A model generated the notes under the pieces. That model was not told where the DNA came from and made no database searches. It saw only the letters and a list, made by a program, of their open reading frames with translations. Positions 55,904 to 64,000 of a stretch of DNA of 64,000 nt are shown here, one piece after another. Source of the DNA: Clostridiales bacterium (GTDB lineage Bacteria; Bacillota; Clostridia; Saccharofermentanales; DTU023); contig SFGY01000002.1 of assembly GCA_004556455.1 (NCBI GenBank), forward strand, positions 62,001 to 126,000. Direction: 5' to 3'. Every line of letters begins with the position of its first letter. Position 1 is the stretch's first letter. A program made the translations under genes and the position numbers.

Positions 55904-57229
55904 ATGATTTCGAAACTCAGGTTGTGGCTGATCAATCACAAAAACGTTGTAAAAATGTCGCGCTTTTCCTTGCTGACTCTCCTTTTGCTCTTGATTTCCT
56001 GGTTCTTCGATCATCGATTTGTCGAACTGAAAAGCATTATTCCTGATTCCTTATTGCTGCCACTTGATGTGTCCCTCACTTTTCTCTCCAATATTTCCGG
56101 GGTATTTCTGACCATCAGCATTTTCGCACTGACGACCATTATTACGGTCCTCAATAAATACAGCAGCAGTGTGACGCCCCGTATGGCTCAGGATTTTATT
56201 GACAGGGCGGATGTTCTGACCCTCCACGGCATTTTTGTTGGAGGTTTTTTTTACTGCGTCATCAGCCTCTTTATGCTGCAAAATGTGGAAGGCAGCCAAA
56301 GAGTTATCTCAGGAACTCTGGGGATTATTTACTCCATCATTTCCATGATCGGCTTTGTCGTCTTCTCACAGCGCGTTCTGCATAATCTTAAAATGTCCAA
56401 TATTATTGAAAATGTTTCCGGTGACTGCGATAAGCTGATCGACGAAGAGCTGGAACTGAGAAATCAGGCCAGGAGATTCGACATAAATTGCGTCAGCAGC
56501 AGCCAGGATATTTTAGCGGAAAAAACGGGCTACCTTTTTGATATCGCTTTCGATGACCTTCTCAAAATCATCCAGCAAATTGAAGGCTGTAAAGCGGAGC
56601 TGCTCATCAGCAGGCATATTGGCGAATACACGCCGGAAGGCAGTGTTCTGGCTTCTTTGAATTTTTTTGAATGCCCGGCCTTAAATGAAGAGATGAGCAG
56701 CGAGTTGCAGAAAAAGCTTTCGGCTTGCTTTGTCATCAATATATTCAAAAATGAAAAAGAAGATTATCACCACGAAATGGTCAAATTGAGCGAAATTGCC
56801 CTAATGGCCTTAAGTCCGGGGATCAACGATCCCAATACGGCGATCATCTGCATCAATAAACTTTCCACGCTGCTGGGCAAATTATTTTCTTCCGGTACCC
56901 AATATATCGTTGTGCGGGAGAAGGGGGAGAGCAAAATTGTTTATCAGAACTATTCTGTAGATGAGGAGTTATATCTCCTGTTCAGCCAGATTATGGCCTG
57001 CACCAATGGCGATCCTCTTGTTTCCGAAGCCATTCTTGAAGGGCTTTACATGATTTATATGCTGTCAGGTGAAGAAGCCAGGCAGCCTGCCGGCCAATTT
57101 TTTGAGGTGGCTTTTTCTATCCTCATGGAAGACTTTAAGAACGATTTTCACCGGAAGAGGCTCAAGTCCATTCGCGAAAATATGGAGCTGCAGTTGGGCC
57201 AGGTGAAGGAGCAAAGCAGCGAAGGGTAG
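55904..57229 (+). CDS. DUF2254 family membrane protein
   Basis: Protein of 441 residues with four N-terminal membrane spans (about 18-140), a cytoplasmic region, and the DUF2254 hallmark SEIALMALSPGINDPNTA near 310. Function unknown. Start ATG at 55904 has AAAGGGGG at 6-8 bases spacing; an in-frame upstream ATG at 55874 includes the ribosome site. Confidence 0.85.
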   Translation: MISKLRLWLINHKNVVKMSRFSLLTLLLLLISWFFDHRFVELKSIIPDSLLLPLDVSLTFLSNISGVFLTISIFALTTIITVLNKYSSSVTPRMAQDFIDRADVLTLHGIFVGGFFYCVISLFMLQNVEGSQRVISGTLGIIYSIISMIGFVVFSQRVLHNLKMSNIIENVSGDCDKLIDEELELRNQARRFDINCVSSSQDILAEKTGYLFDIAFDDLLKIIQQIEGCKAELLISRHIGEYTPEGSVLASLNFFECPALNEEMSSELQKKLSACFVINIFKNEKEDYHHEMVKLSEIALMALSPGINDPNTAIICINKLSTLLGKLFSSGTQYIVVREKGESKIVYQNYSVDEELYLLFSQIMACTNGDPLVSEAILEGLYMIYMLSGEEARQPAGQFFEVAFSILMEDFKNDFHRKRLKSIRENMELQLGQVKEQSSEG

Positions 57230-57328
57230 TTTCTGGCCTTTGTGGCAGAGTGCGCCTGAATGGGATAGAATGATTTTGCTGCTTTGCCCGCAAAAGTTGC
57301 GAGCAAAAAAAGGAAAAGAGGGTGAAGT

Positions 57329-57892
57329 ATGAATTCTATGATGAAAAAATCATTTTCGGTAAAGGGCGTTGTGGCTCTTGGTATTGGCACGGCGCTGTTT
57401 TTTGTGCTGATGCGTTATGCTTCTGTGCCAAGTCCTCTGCCCAATACGACTTTTGGTATTCAGTACAGTGTACAGGCGCTGGTATCCGTGCTCTATGGGC
57501 CGGTCATCGGCTTTCTTGTAGGACTGATCGGTCACATGTTTAATGATATGGCAGCCGGTTGGGGTGTCTGGTGGAGCTGGGTGATTGCCTCTGGTTTCTT
57601 TGGCTTTGTCATGGGTTTTGCATCTAAGAACATGAAACTGGATGACGGCGTCTTCTCCCAAAAAGATATGGTGGTCTTCAATGTGGCGCAGCTGATTGCT
57701 CATGTGATTGCCTGGGGAGGGATGGCTCCGCTTCTGGACATTCTGATTTACAGTGAACCTGCTAATAAAGTTTTTGCGCAGGGCTTGCTCGCCGGAGTCA
57801 GTAATATCATTGCGACCGGTGTCGTCGGCACACTGCTCTGTCTGGCCTATGCCAATGCCAAACCGAAGCAGGGTTCGCTCGAAAAAGAATAA
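57329..57892 (+). CDS. ECF transporter S component, UPF0397/riboflavin-type
   Basis: Membrane protein of 187 residues, with five or six spans, beginning SFSVKGVVALGIGTALFFVL and containing PSPLPNTTFGIQYSVQALVS and YGPVIGFLVGLIGHMFND. This matches the UPF0397 group annotated as riboflavin-type substrate-binding subunits of ECF transporters. The ATPase and T subunits follow in the same operon. No FMN riboswitch is seen in the 99 bp upstream, so the vitamin identity is uncertain. Confidence 0.85.
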   Translation: MNSMMKKSFSVKGVVALGIGTALFFVLMRYASVPSPLPNTTFGIQYSVQALVSVLYGPVIGFLVGLIGHMFNDMAAGWGVWWSWVIASGFFGFVMGFASKNMKLDDGVFSQKDMVVFNVAQLIAHVIAWGGMAPLLDILIYSEPANKVFAQGLLAGVSNIIATGVVGTLLCLAYANAKPKQGSLEKE

Positions 57893-57928
57893 TTCCGCTG
57901 AAATAGCCTGAGGTCGGGAGGATTCATT

Positions 57929-59674
57929 TTGCCCCAGCCATTGATCGAATTTCAGGATTTCAGCTTTCAGTATTTTGCTCAGGCTGAACCGACGCTTCGG
58001 AACATCAGTCTCAAAATCTATCCCGGGGAAAAATTGCTCATTGTTGGCCCCTCAGGCTGCGGCAAGTCTACACTGGCCCACTGTATCAACGGCCTGATTC
58101 CCTTTTCGATACGGGGAAAAAGCAGTGGCAGCCTCAAATTAAAAGGACAGGAGCTCGCTTCGCTGAATCTCTTTGAAATCTCCAAAACGGTAGGGACGGT
58201 TCTTCAGGATTCAGACAGTCAGTTTATCGGTATGACGGTTGCCGAAGATCTGGCTTTTGCCGCCGAAAATGACGTCCTGCCGCGTGAAGAACTGCATCGA
58301 CTGGTCCGCGAGGCGGCAGAGGCCGTCGCAATCAGCGGGCACCTGAAGCATGCTCCCACTGAGCTTTCGGGCGGCCAGAAGCAGAGGGTGGCCATTGGCG
58401 GCATTCTGAGTGATCGCGTCGAAATGCTGCTCTTTGATGAGCCTTTGGCAAATCTGGATCCGGCCAGCGGAAAGACCGCGATCGAGCTGATTGACGCGCT
58501 GCAGCAAAAGACAGGTGCGGCCGTTCTCATTATTGAGCATCGGCTGGAAGATGTCCTGCACCGCGATGTCGATCGTATTGTCCTGATGGATGAAGGCCGG
58601 ATTATTTTTGACGGACTGCCGGACGACTTGCTTTCAACTGGCTTGCTGAGACAGCACGGTATTCGTGAGCCCCTTTATCTGACGGCTCTCCGTTACGCCG
58701 GTCTTGATATTTATCCTGAAATGCAGCCTCACAGTATTCGCAGCCTTCGGCTGAAAGCAGAGGAAAAACAAAAACTGCAGGCCTGGTTTGAACAGACGCC
58801 GCCCAGAGAAGTGGTTTCCGGTCGTCCGTTGCTTTTCGAGGCTGAGGATATTCACTTTCGTTATGACAATGGTTTTGCTGCGCTGCGCGGCGTTTCCCTT
58901 AAGCTGCATCAAGGTGAACTGATGGCCATTGTGGGCAAAAACGGGGCTGGAAAATCGACTTTTTCCAAAGTCATCTGCGGGTTTGAAAAGCAGCAGCAGG
59001 GAAAGTTGCTGTTCGACGATGAAGACCTGATGCAGCTCAGCGTCAAAGAGCGGGCCGATCACATCGCTTACGTCATGCAAAATCCTAACCTGATGCTCTC
59101 ACAGACCCTGATCGCTGACGAAGTCGCCCTGGGTCTCAGAGCTAGGGCTGTCCCGGAGGATGAGATTCGCCGTCGCTCTGAAGAAGCGCTGCGGGTCTGC
59201 GGCCTTTGGCCTTTCCGCAATTGGCCTGTCTCGGCGCTCAGCTATGGACAGAAGAAAAGGCTGACCGTTGCGGCCATTCTCAGCCTTAATCCCCAGATGA
59301 TTATTCTGGATGAGCCGACAGCCGGTCAGGATTATCGCCATTACACGGAAATCATGGAGTTCCTGCTTTCGCTGAGTCAGCGAGGGCTCACAATTGTCCT
59401 GATTACCCACGATATGCACCTTATGCAGGAATATGCAGAACGTGCTGTCGTCTTTACAGATGGGCGTATTTTAGCGGACGATTTACCCTCTGCTGTCCTG
59501 ACCAGGCCTGAACTCATTGCCGAGGCCTGCCTCAAAGAAACTTCGCTTTTTGCTCTTGCCAAACTCTGTGATATTGCCGCGCCGGAACAATTTGTCCAGC
59601 GATTTATGGATTTTGAGCGACGCCTGCGTGAGCAGCAGTCCGGGAAAGGTGTGAACAGTGGTCAACCTCTTTAA
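57929..59674 (+). CDS. ECF transporter energy-coupling ATPase, fused double domain
   Basis: Protein of 581 residues with two ABC domains: Walker A GPSGCGKST and signature ELSGGQKQR in the first; GKNGAGKST and ALSYGQKKR in the second, with Walker B LLFDEPLANLD and IILDEPTAGQD. Corresponds to a fused EcfA1/A2. Start is TTG at 57929 with GGGAGG seven bases upstream; the next in-frame ATGs lie inside the domain. The 3' end overlaps the T-component gene by 17 bases. Confidence 0.9.
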   Translation: MPQPLIEFQDFSFQYFAQAEPTLRNISLKIYPGEKLLIVGPSGCGKSTLAHCINGLIPFSIRGKSSGSLKLKGQELASLNLFEISKTVGTVLQDSDSQFIGMTVAEDLAFAAENDVLPREELHRLVREAAEAVAISGHLKHAPTELSGGQKQRVAIGGILSDRVEMLLFDEPLANLDPASGKTAIELIDALQQKTGAAVLIIEHRLEDVLHRDVDRIVLMDEGRIIFDGLPDDLLSTGLLRQHGIREPLYLTALRYAGLDIYPEMQPHSIRSLRLKAEEKQKLQAWFEQTPPREVVSGRPLLFEAEDIHFRYDNGFAALRGVSLKLHQGELMAIVGKNGAGKSTFSKVICGFEKQQQGKLLFDDEDLMQLSVKERADHIAYVMQNPNLMLSQTLIADEVALGLRARAVPEDEIRRRSEEALRVCGLWPFRNWPVSALSYGQKKRLTVAAILSLNPQMIILDEPTAGQDYRHYTEIMEFLLSLSQRGLTIVLITHDMHLMQEYAERAVVFTDGRILADDLPSAVLTRPELIAEACLKETSLFALAKLCDIAAPEQFVQRFMDFERRLREQQSGKGVNSGQPL

Positions 59675-60488
59675 TTACATCGAAAAAGAGTCTCCTGTCC
59701 ATCGTCTGAGCGGGGCTTCCAAATTCGCTCTCCTGATCCTCTGGATGCTGGCGGCCATGCTCAGTTTCAATACGCCCTTTCTCCTCATTCTGAGTCTGCT
59801 TTCTCTCTTTTTTTTCCGCCTTTCTCATATTCGTCTGGGGGAAGTGCGCTTCATGCTGATCTTCACCCTGGTCTTTCTCGTCATGAATAATCTGCTGATC
59901 TATCTCTTTTCGCCTGAACTGGGGGTCGATATCTATCATTCGAGACATCTGCTCTTCACGATTTACGGGCGCTATACCGTCACTCAGGAACAGCTGCTCT
60001 ATCATCTCAATGTCATCTTGAAATACACGGCCACCATTCCTATCGTGATCCTCTTTGTGGCGACAACACACCCGAGTGAATTTGCCGCTTCACTGAACCG
60101 TTTAGGCTTAAATTACCGCATAGCCTATGGCGTCGCCCTGGCGCTGCGTTATATTCCTGGCCTCGTCTCTGATTTTCAGGCGATTTCCCTCTCTCAACAG
60201 GCCAGGGGCATTGAAATGTCCAAAAAAGAAAGCCTGTTCAAGCGTCTGAAAGCCGCTTCAAACATCATTATTCCTCTGATCCTCAGCAGCTTCGATCGCA
60301 TCGAAGTGATTTCCAACGCAATGGAACTGCGCGGCTTTGGAAAGCACAAGAAACGCAGCTGGTACATGTCGAGGGATTTAGTCTGGGAGGATTTCGCGGC
60401 CATAGCCCTGGGCTTTATTTTGCTCTTTTATACCATTTTCTGGACCGTTTGGAATGGCGGGCGCTACTGGAACCCTTTTGTTGCGTAA
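59658..60488 (+). CDS. ecfT: ECF transporter transmembrane T component (EcfT/CbiQ family)
   Basis: Membrane protein of 276 residues with five to six spans and the conserved coupling-helix motifs near the C-terminal half (SQQARGIEMSK; AMELRGFGKHKKRS, the A-R-G pairs that contact the ATPases). GTG start at 59658 overlaps the ATPase gene. Completes the S-AA'-T set. Confidence 0.9.
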   Translation: MVNLFNYIEKESPVHRLSGASKFALLILWMLAAMLSFNTPFLLILSLLSLFFFRLSHIRLGEVRFMLIFTLVFLVMNNLLIYLFSPELGVDIYHSRHLLFTIYGRYTVTQEQLLYHLNVILKYTATIPIVILFVATTHPSEFAASLNRLGLNYRIAYGVALALRYIPGLVSDFQAISLSQQARGIEMSKKESLFKRLKAASNIIIPLILSSFDRIEVISNAMELRGFGKHKKRSWYMSRDLVWEDFAAIALGFILLFYTIFWTVWNGGRYWNPFVA

Positions 60489-60598
60489 AACTCTTTATTC
60501 CGTAGAACCCTTCGTTTTGTAAAATCTTGTCGATTCATAAATTCTCTTTGCTTCTTTCAAGCTTTTTGTTTCGTGAAATCCCGTTATATCGTAAAAGG

Positions 60599-60628
60599 AA
60601 AACTCCCGGAGCCGTGTCCGGGAGTTTT
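60599..60628 (+). terminator. Terminator after the ECF operon
   Basis: 11-bp perfect stem AAAACTCCCGG/CCGGGAGTTTT (60599-60609 with 60618-60628), symmetric enough to act on both strands. The flanking 60489-60770 holds no gene. Confidence 0.8.
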
Positions 60629-60770
60629 CATCTTAAAGGAGGAGATGGAAGACTAAGTTTTCGCCCGTCGTTCTTATCTAAGTTTCAGTCTGCCGGATGA
60701 GCTAACTGGATAAAACGCCCGGACATGTCAGCCGGATAAACCCGGCAAGATTTGCTCCCGCAGTGTTGCC

Positions 60771-61208
60771 CTAGGCCGAGAGCACAAAGGAAAACGGATT
60801 GCTCATCGGGTCAAGAAAACGAATGTAGCGGTATTCCTCATGCTGGGCATCAAAGCCATCCTGCTGCTGATTCAGACGGGCGCCAAGAGCCAGAGCGTGA
60901 TCGAGGGCCTCATTCATCTGACTTTTATTATCGAAAGCAAAATCAAGCTGAACCCTGCTGCCAGATTTTGCGCCATGACTGCCGCTGCAACGTGAAGTCT
61001 GCTTAGTGACAGCATCCTCATTCTTATCTTTAATGAATAAAGCCGGCCCGCCCTGAGGAGGCTCCAGCAAAACGCCCCTGGCATCATCCAGCGGGACTTT
61101 TTTCCAACCCAGGAGCTTCGCATAAAATTGAGCAAGCTCATCAACATGAGCCGTCACCAGGGCTACTGAGGCCAGATTCATGTGAAAATATGTATCCTTT
61201 GGAGGCAT
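60771..61208 (-). CDS. VOC-family (glyoxalase/dioxygenase fold) protein
   Basis: Protein of 145 residues with one VOC module pair (SVALVTAHVDELAQFYAKLL near the start; EEYRYIRFLDPMSNPFSFVL at the end, with Glu and Asp as possible metal ligands). Substrate unknown. AAGGAGAA precedes the ATG. Confidence 0.8.
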   Translation of the reverse strand: MPPKDTYFHMNLASVALVTAHVDELAQFYAKLLGWKKVPLDDARGVLLEPPQGGPALFIKDKNEDAVTKQTSRCSGSHGAKSGSRVQLDFAFDNKSQMNEALDHALALGARLNQQQDGFDAQHEEYRYIRFLDPMSNPFSFVLSA

Positions 61209-61619
61209 TTAACATTCTCCTTTATTTCACTCTGAAGGCATTTTAACTTAAGTCAGGAGCATAATCAATAAAAATACATAATTTCGCAAAATAAATAGTT
61301 TTAACGTCTGCCTGTGTCATTTTTTGTGGAAATTAACCTAAAACTGCACGGATCACGCTGAGAGTACTCCTGGTGTCAAGTGAAACCTCTCCCTATAGAC
61401 CTTTACGAGAGTAGAAAAGGATCATAAATGATGGCGAAATGGATCAAAAAAGATGAAGATTTCATTGGTTTTACCAGGAATCTAGCGAAAAACAAAATAA
61501 TAATTTCAGACCTGCTCGTTGAAAACACCAAAATTTAAACAAGTTTCTGACTCTCAAGTCTAAAACTTTTCAATTGTTTGTTTTTTTGATATCCTGTTAA
61601 AAAGGGTGGGAGGTGCACT
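61209..61619. other. Intergenic region with a possible 36-codon frame
   Basis: AT-rich 411 bp. ATG at 61428 to TAA at 61536-61538 is an open frame (MMAKWIKKDEDFIGFTRNLA then KNKIIISDLL) with AAAGG seven bases upstream. It may be a true small gene or the broken start of a larger one; not recognised. Confidence 0.35.
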
Positions 61620-62849
61620 ATGGCAAAACTCATTGCTCGGCCTGAATATTTGCGCCAACTGATTCAACACAAAGACGTCGATTTGGTGAAAATCGTAAGC
61701 GGTATTCGGCGTTGTGGGAAGTCATCACTATTAGAATTATTCCGGCAAGATTTAATAGAGACAGGCGTTCCTGAGGATCATATCCTTCATATGAATTTGG
61801 AATCCCTGCGATATCGTACACTTTCGGATTATCTATCCTTCTATGACTATGTCAGTGAACGTATTCCAAAGGAGGGGAAGACCTATCTCATCTTCGACGA
61901 AGTTCAGAACGTGAAACATTGGGAGAAGGCTATTGAGTCATTTCGGCTGGATTTCGATGTCGATATTTATATTACCGGCTCGAATGCATATCTGCTTTCA
62001 ACGGAGTTTTCCACACTGCTTTCCGGTCGGTATGTAGAAATCCGTATGCTGCCACTCTCTTTCAAGGAGTTTTTAACGTTCTATGAATTTGCTCCTTCCG
62101 TTTCTCTCGAAGAGAAATTTCAAAAATTTTTGAAATTTGGTGGCATGCCAGTTTTGCGAGAATATAACTTTAACGAAGTGAGAATCAATCAAGCATTAGA
62201 GGGTATATATTCAACAGTTGTGCTGCGGGATATTTTGCAGCGAAACAGCTTTGCTGATCCCTCCACGCTACAGAAGATCATACTCTTTCTCTGCTCGAAC
62301 ATCGGAAGTTTCAATTCTCCAAACAGCATTGGCGCTGTCCTTTCACAAGAAGGTGACATCGACCGCCGAAAGAGCAAAAGCATCGCTGGAAAAACGGTGG
62401 AGAAATATATGGCCATGCTCAGCAGCGCGTATATCTTTTATCCCGTTGGGAGATATGACATCAAAGGCAAGCAGCTTTTAAAGACTTTGGGAAAAAATTA
62501 TATTGTGGATTTGGGAATTCGTAATTTGCTCCTTGGCTATCGAGATGCAGATCGTGGACATATTTTAGAAATTATTGTATTTCTGGAGTTGCTCAGACGC
62601 GATTATCACGTCTCCATCGGCAAAGTTGGAGATACCGAAATTGACTTTGTTTGCGAAAAACCAGATCACAAAATGTACATTCAAGTCACAGAAAGTATGC
62701 AGCTTCCAGAAACACGGCGACGAGAATTAGCACCGCTTCAAAAGGTCGCAGACAACTATGAAAAAATGATCTTATCTATGGATCCCAGTTTTATTCAATC
62801 GTATGATGGCATAAAATCAATCTATTTATTGGATTTTCTGCTGTCCTGA
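61620..62849 (+). CDS. AAA ATPase with DUF4143 domain
   Basis: Protein of 409 residues: Walker A GIRRCGKSS near 28 (the variant GxRRxGKS typical of this family), Walker B YLIFDEVQNV near 93, sensor ITGSNAYLLS, then the DUF4143 C-terminal domain (about 195-380) with the nuclease-like EIDFVCEKP. Such ATPases are common, often mobile and of unclear role. GGGAGG precedes the ATG. It shows no operon partner. Confidence 0.88.
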   Translation: MAKLIARPEYLRQLIQHKDVDLVKIVSGIRRCGKSSLLELFRQDLIETGVPEDHILHMNLESLRYRTLSDYLSFYDYVSERIPKEGKTYLIFDEVQNVKHWEKAIESFRLDFDVDIYITGSNAYLLSTEFSTLLSGRYVEIRMLPLSFKEFLTFYEFAPSVSLEEKFQKFLKFGGMPVLREYNFNEVRINQALEGIYSTVVLRDILQRNSFADPSTLQKIILFLCSNIGSFNSPNSIGAVLSQEGDIDRRKSKSIAGKTVEKYMAMLSSAYIFYPVGRYDIKGKQLLKTLGKNYIVDLGIRNLLLGYRDADRGHILEIIVFLELLRRDYHVSIGKVGDTEIDFVCEKPDHKMYIQVTESMQLPETRRRELAPLQKVADNYEKMILSMDPSFIQSYDGIKSIYLLDFLLS

Positions 62850-63086
62850 CGACAAAATCAGCTATAGGTCACATGGCAGGCCTGTAAATGGACTGGCAAT
62901 AGTTTATCTGAACATTGCTAATGCTACTCTAAGTTACTGTTAGCATTAAAAAACCACAAAACACCTGAATCAGTGAATATAGCGTTTCTTTGACGTCTTT
63001 GTCATCCATTCTGACGGCTTGCCCGTATCTGCTGCATGGGCTATAATGCAAAAGCATTTTCGGCTGTCAATCAGCACGGTTATCAT

Positions 63087-63177
63087 GGAAGCGTAGCGAA
63101 GAGGCCGTAACGCGCCGCTCTCGAAAAGCGGTTGCCGGGTGACCGGCACGTGGGTTCGAATCCCACCGCTTCCGCCA
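63087..63177 (+). tRNA. tRNA-Ser (anticodon CGA)
   Basis: Acceptor GGAAGCG/CGCTTCC, D-arm, anticodon arm CCGCT-CTCGAAA-AGCGG, a long serine-type variable arm (GCCGGGTGACCGGC), T-arm GTGGG-TTCGAAT-CCCAC and an encoded 3' CCA at 63175-63177. Reads UCG codons. Seryl long arm and CCA make the call secure. The DNA to its right looks mobile, so it may be an integration site. Confidence 0.96.
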
Positions 63178-63196
63178 CAGTATTTTTCAGAAAATG

Positions 63197-63237
63197 CGAA
63201 ACCCCTGAAACGCATGTTTTCAGGGGTTTTCGTTTTT
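63197..63237 (+). terminator. Terminator after tRNA-Ser
   Basis: Stem of about 13-14 bp containing ACCCCTGAAA/TTTCAGGGGT, 7-nt loop, then CGTTTTTT. Confidence 0.85.
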
Positions 63238-63515
63238 TAACAAATGTTTAATATTGGGGTTATAACGCTAAATTTGGGTTGCTGGTTGGGTTACTGGACC
63301 CTGCTCTTAATGATATTTAAAAATGTCGTGTCGATGATTGTGGATTCTTTAAATTTTTACATCTTTCTGGTCACTTTCAGTGCTTGTAATGGGGCTATAA
63401 ACGGGGTTAGCAGAATTTAATGTTAATATCCGACCATTTATATAAACTCTCTTAACAGCTGCCTCGCCCTCAATTTAACGTTACTATGATATTTAAGGAC
63501 AGATCAAAGGAAGGG

Positions 63516-63620
63516 ATGCTGCCAAAAGTGATAGAAATAATAATGCTGATCTTGGTAGTCATCCAAACAGTTATCGGACTGCTAAACTACCTTGATCAGC
63601 ACAACAAAAACGACAAGTAA
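63516..63620 (+). CDS. Small single-span membrane peptide (34 residues)
   Basis: ATG at 63516 with AAAGGAAGG upstream; sequence is a hydrophobic segment (EIIMLILVVIQTVIGLLNYL) and a charged tail ending NKNDK. The layout is like holin-like or type I toxin peptides of Firmicutes, but no antitoxin RNA is recognised. Confidence 0.5.
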   Translation: MLPKVIEIIMLILVVIQTVIGLLNYLDQHNKNDK

Positions 63621-63630
63621 GTCGCACAAA

Positions 63631-63652
63631 GTAGGGAGCGGGAACTCCCTAC
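63631..63652 (+). other. Hairpin between two small-peptide genes
   Basis: 8-bp perfect stem GTAGGGAG/CTCCCTAC with a 6-nt loop, and GTCG/CGAC flanking arms (63621-63624, 63655-63658). No T-run, so more likely an mRNA structure than a terminator. Confidence 0.5.
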
Positions 63653-63686
63653 CCCGACTTTACAAAATATAAGGAGAAAAGACAAT

Positions 63687-63776
63687 ATGAAAGTTATTAT
63701 TTTAATTTTGATGATTGTCAATCTTGGGTTTTCAATTTTGAATTATTGGGAGAATCACAAACATGGACGGAAGTAA
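63687..63776 (+). CDS. Small single-span membrane peptide (29 residues)
   Basis: ATG at 63687 with AAGGAG ten bases upstream; a hydrophobic N-terminus (VIILILMIVNLGFSILNYW) and a polar HKHGRK tail. Same design as the 63516 peptide (NY near the membrane edge), suggesting a pair. Overlaps the next gene by 14 bases. Confidence 0.5.
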   Translation: MKVIILILMIVNLGFSILNYWENHKHGRK

Positions 63777-63999
63777 AAAGCGCAAAGCAGTTTACAATCC
63801 TGATGCCGACAAGCGTTGGAGAGAAAAGAACAAAGAGCGTGCAAGGTATTTAACGGACCGGACCTCCTGCAGACGTTTTTTGCGAGACAAAGCCACGGAA
63901 GAAGATCTTGAGGAAATGGAGCAGCTTATAGCCGAAAGACGCCAACAACTAAAAAATGTCCCCCATGTTCCCTTGAGATGTGATACATTGGTGTTGTGA
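63763..63999 (+). CDS. Small basic hypothetical protein, mobile-element type
   Basis: Protein of 78 residues, highly charged and helical (KAVYNPDADKRWREKNKERA; KATEEDLEEMEQLIAERRQQ). Similar small proteins occur in phages and integrative elements of Firmicutes; function unknown. GGGAG lies ten bases before the ATG. Complete at TGA 63997-63999, at the right edge. Confidence 0.65.
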   Translation: MDGSKKRKAVYNPDADKRWREKNKERARYLTDRTSCRRFLRDKATEEDLEEMEQLIAERRQQLKNVPHVPLRCDTLVL

Positions 64000-64000
64000 A

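Noticed and set aside
57230..57328. FMN riboswitch upstream of the riboflavin-type S component
   Set aside because: The gap is only 99 bp and lacks the conserved FMN aptamer segments.
62970..63215. 81-residue minus-strand frame
   Set aside because: It is antisense to tRNA-Ser; the GGIRTHVPVTRQPLFESG pattern is a typical artefact of tRNA genes.

Overview
The window looks like a chromosome segment of a Gram-positive, probably anaerobic, host-associated Firmicute of the Clostridia type. The grounds are LPXTG-like cell-wall anchored proteins, a GH20 hexosaminidase, an EFR1-type flavodoxin/ferredoxin, a radical-SAM AmmeMemoRadiSam set, AGGAGG-type ribosome sites and an ECF vitamin transporter. 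No 16S rRNA is present, so I do not name a genus.
Layout. 0-4.4 kb: GH20 glycosidase cut by the left edge, a sodium:solute symporter with a long, probably structured 5' leader, and an EFR1 redox protein. 4.7-14.3 kb: two large beta-helix surface proteins with sortase signals, flanking AmrS, an AmrB-AmrA fusion and an ArsC/Spx-like protein. 14.6-26.5 kb: a complete type I-C CRISPR-Cas locus on the minus strand (cas3-cas5-cas8c-cas7-cas4-cas1-cas2, leader, 46 repeats). 26.7-34.1 kb: a YesM/AraC-type two-component system and a BMP-family nucleoside-type ABC importer. 34.2-42.7 kb: a lower-GC defence island with a type I restriction-modification operon (HTH, hsdM, hsdS, split accessory gene, hsdR), between the broken N-terminus of a second cas3 and a small orphan CRISPR array. 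42.9-49.4 kb: a redox operon in which hypB and hypA flank a 963-residue iron-sulfur flavoprotein, with no hydrogenase in view. 49.5-60.5 kb: BrnQ, uridine kinase, a CDP-alcohol phosphatidyltransferase, an Fe-S CCG-domain protein, two TVP38-type membrane proteins, a rhodanese lipoprotein, a DUF2254 protein and an ECF transporter (S, double ATPase, T). 60.8-64 kb: a VOC protein, an AAA/DUF4143 ATPase, tRNA-Ser(CGA) and very small genes that look mobile-element derived.
The strongest observation is upstream of cas3. A short divergent transcription unit (extended -10, CRISPR-repeat 3' handle, spacer-like segment, hairpin terminator) carries a spacer whose first 10 bases match a site next to a TTC motif. 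That site covers the -10 box of the cas3-cas2 promoter. This is the architecture expected of a CreR-type crRNA-like RNA that directs the Cas effector complex to repress its own operon. The second observation is the apparent replacement of another type I CRISPR-Cas system by the restriction-modification operon, leaving a cas3 start on one side and a same-strand mini-array on the other.
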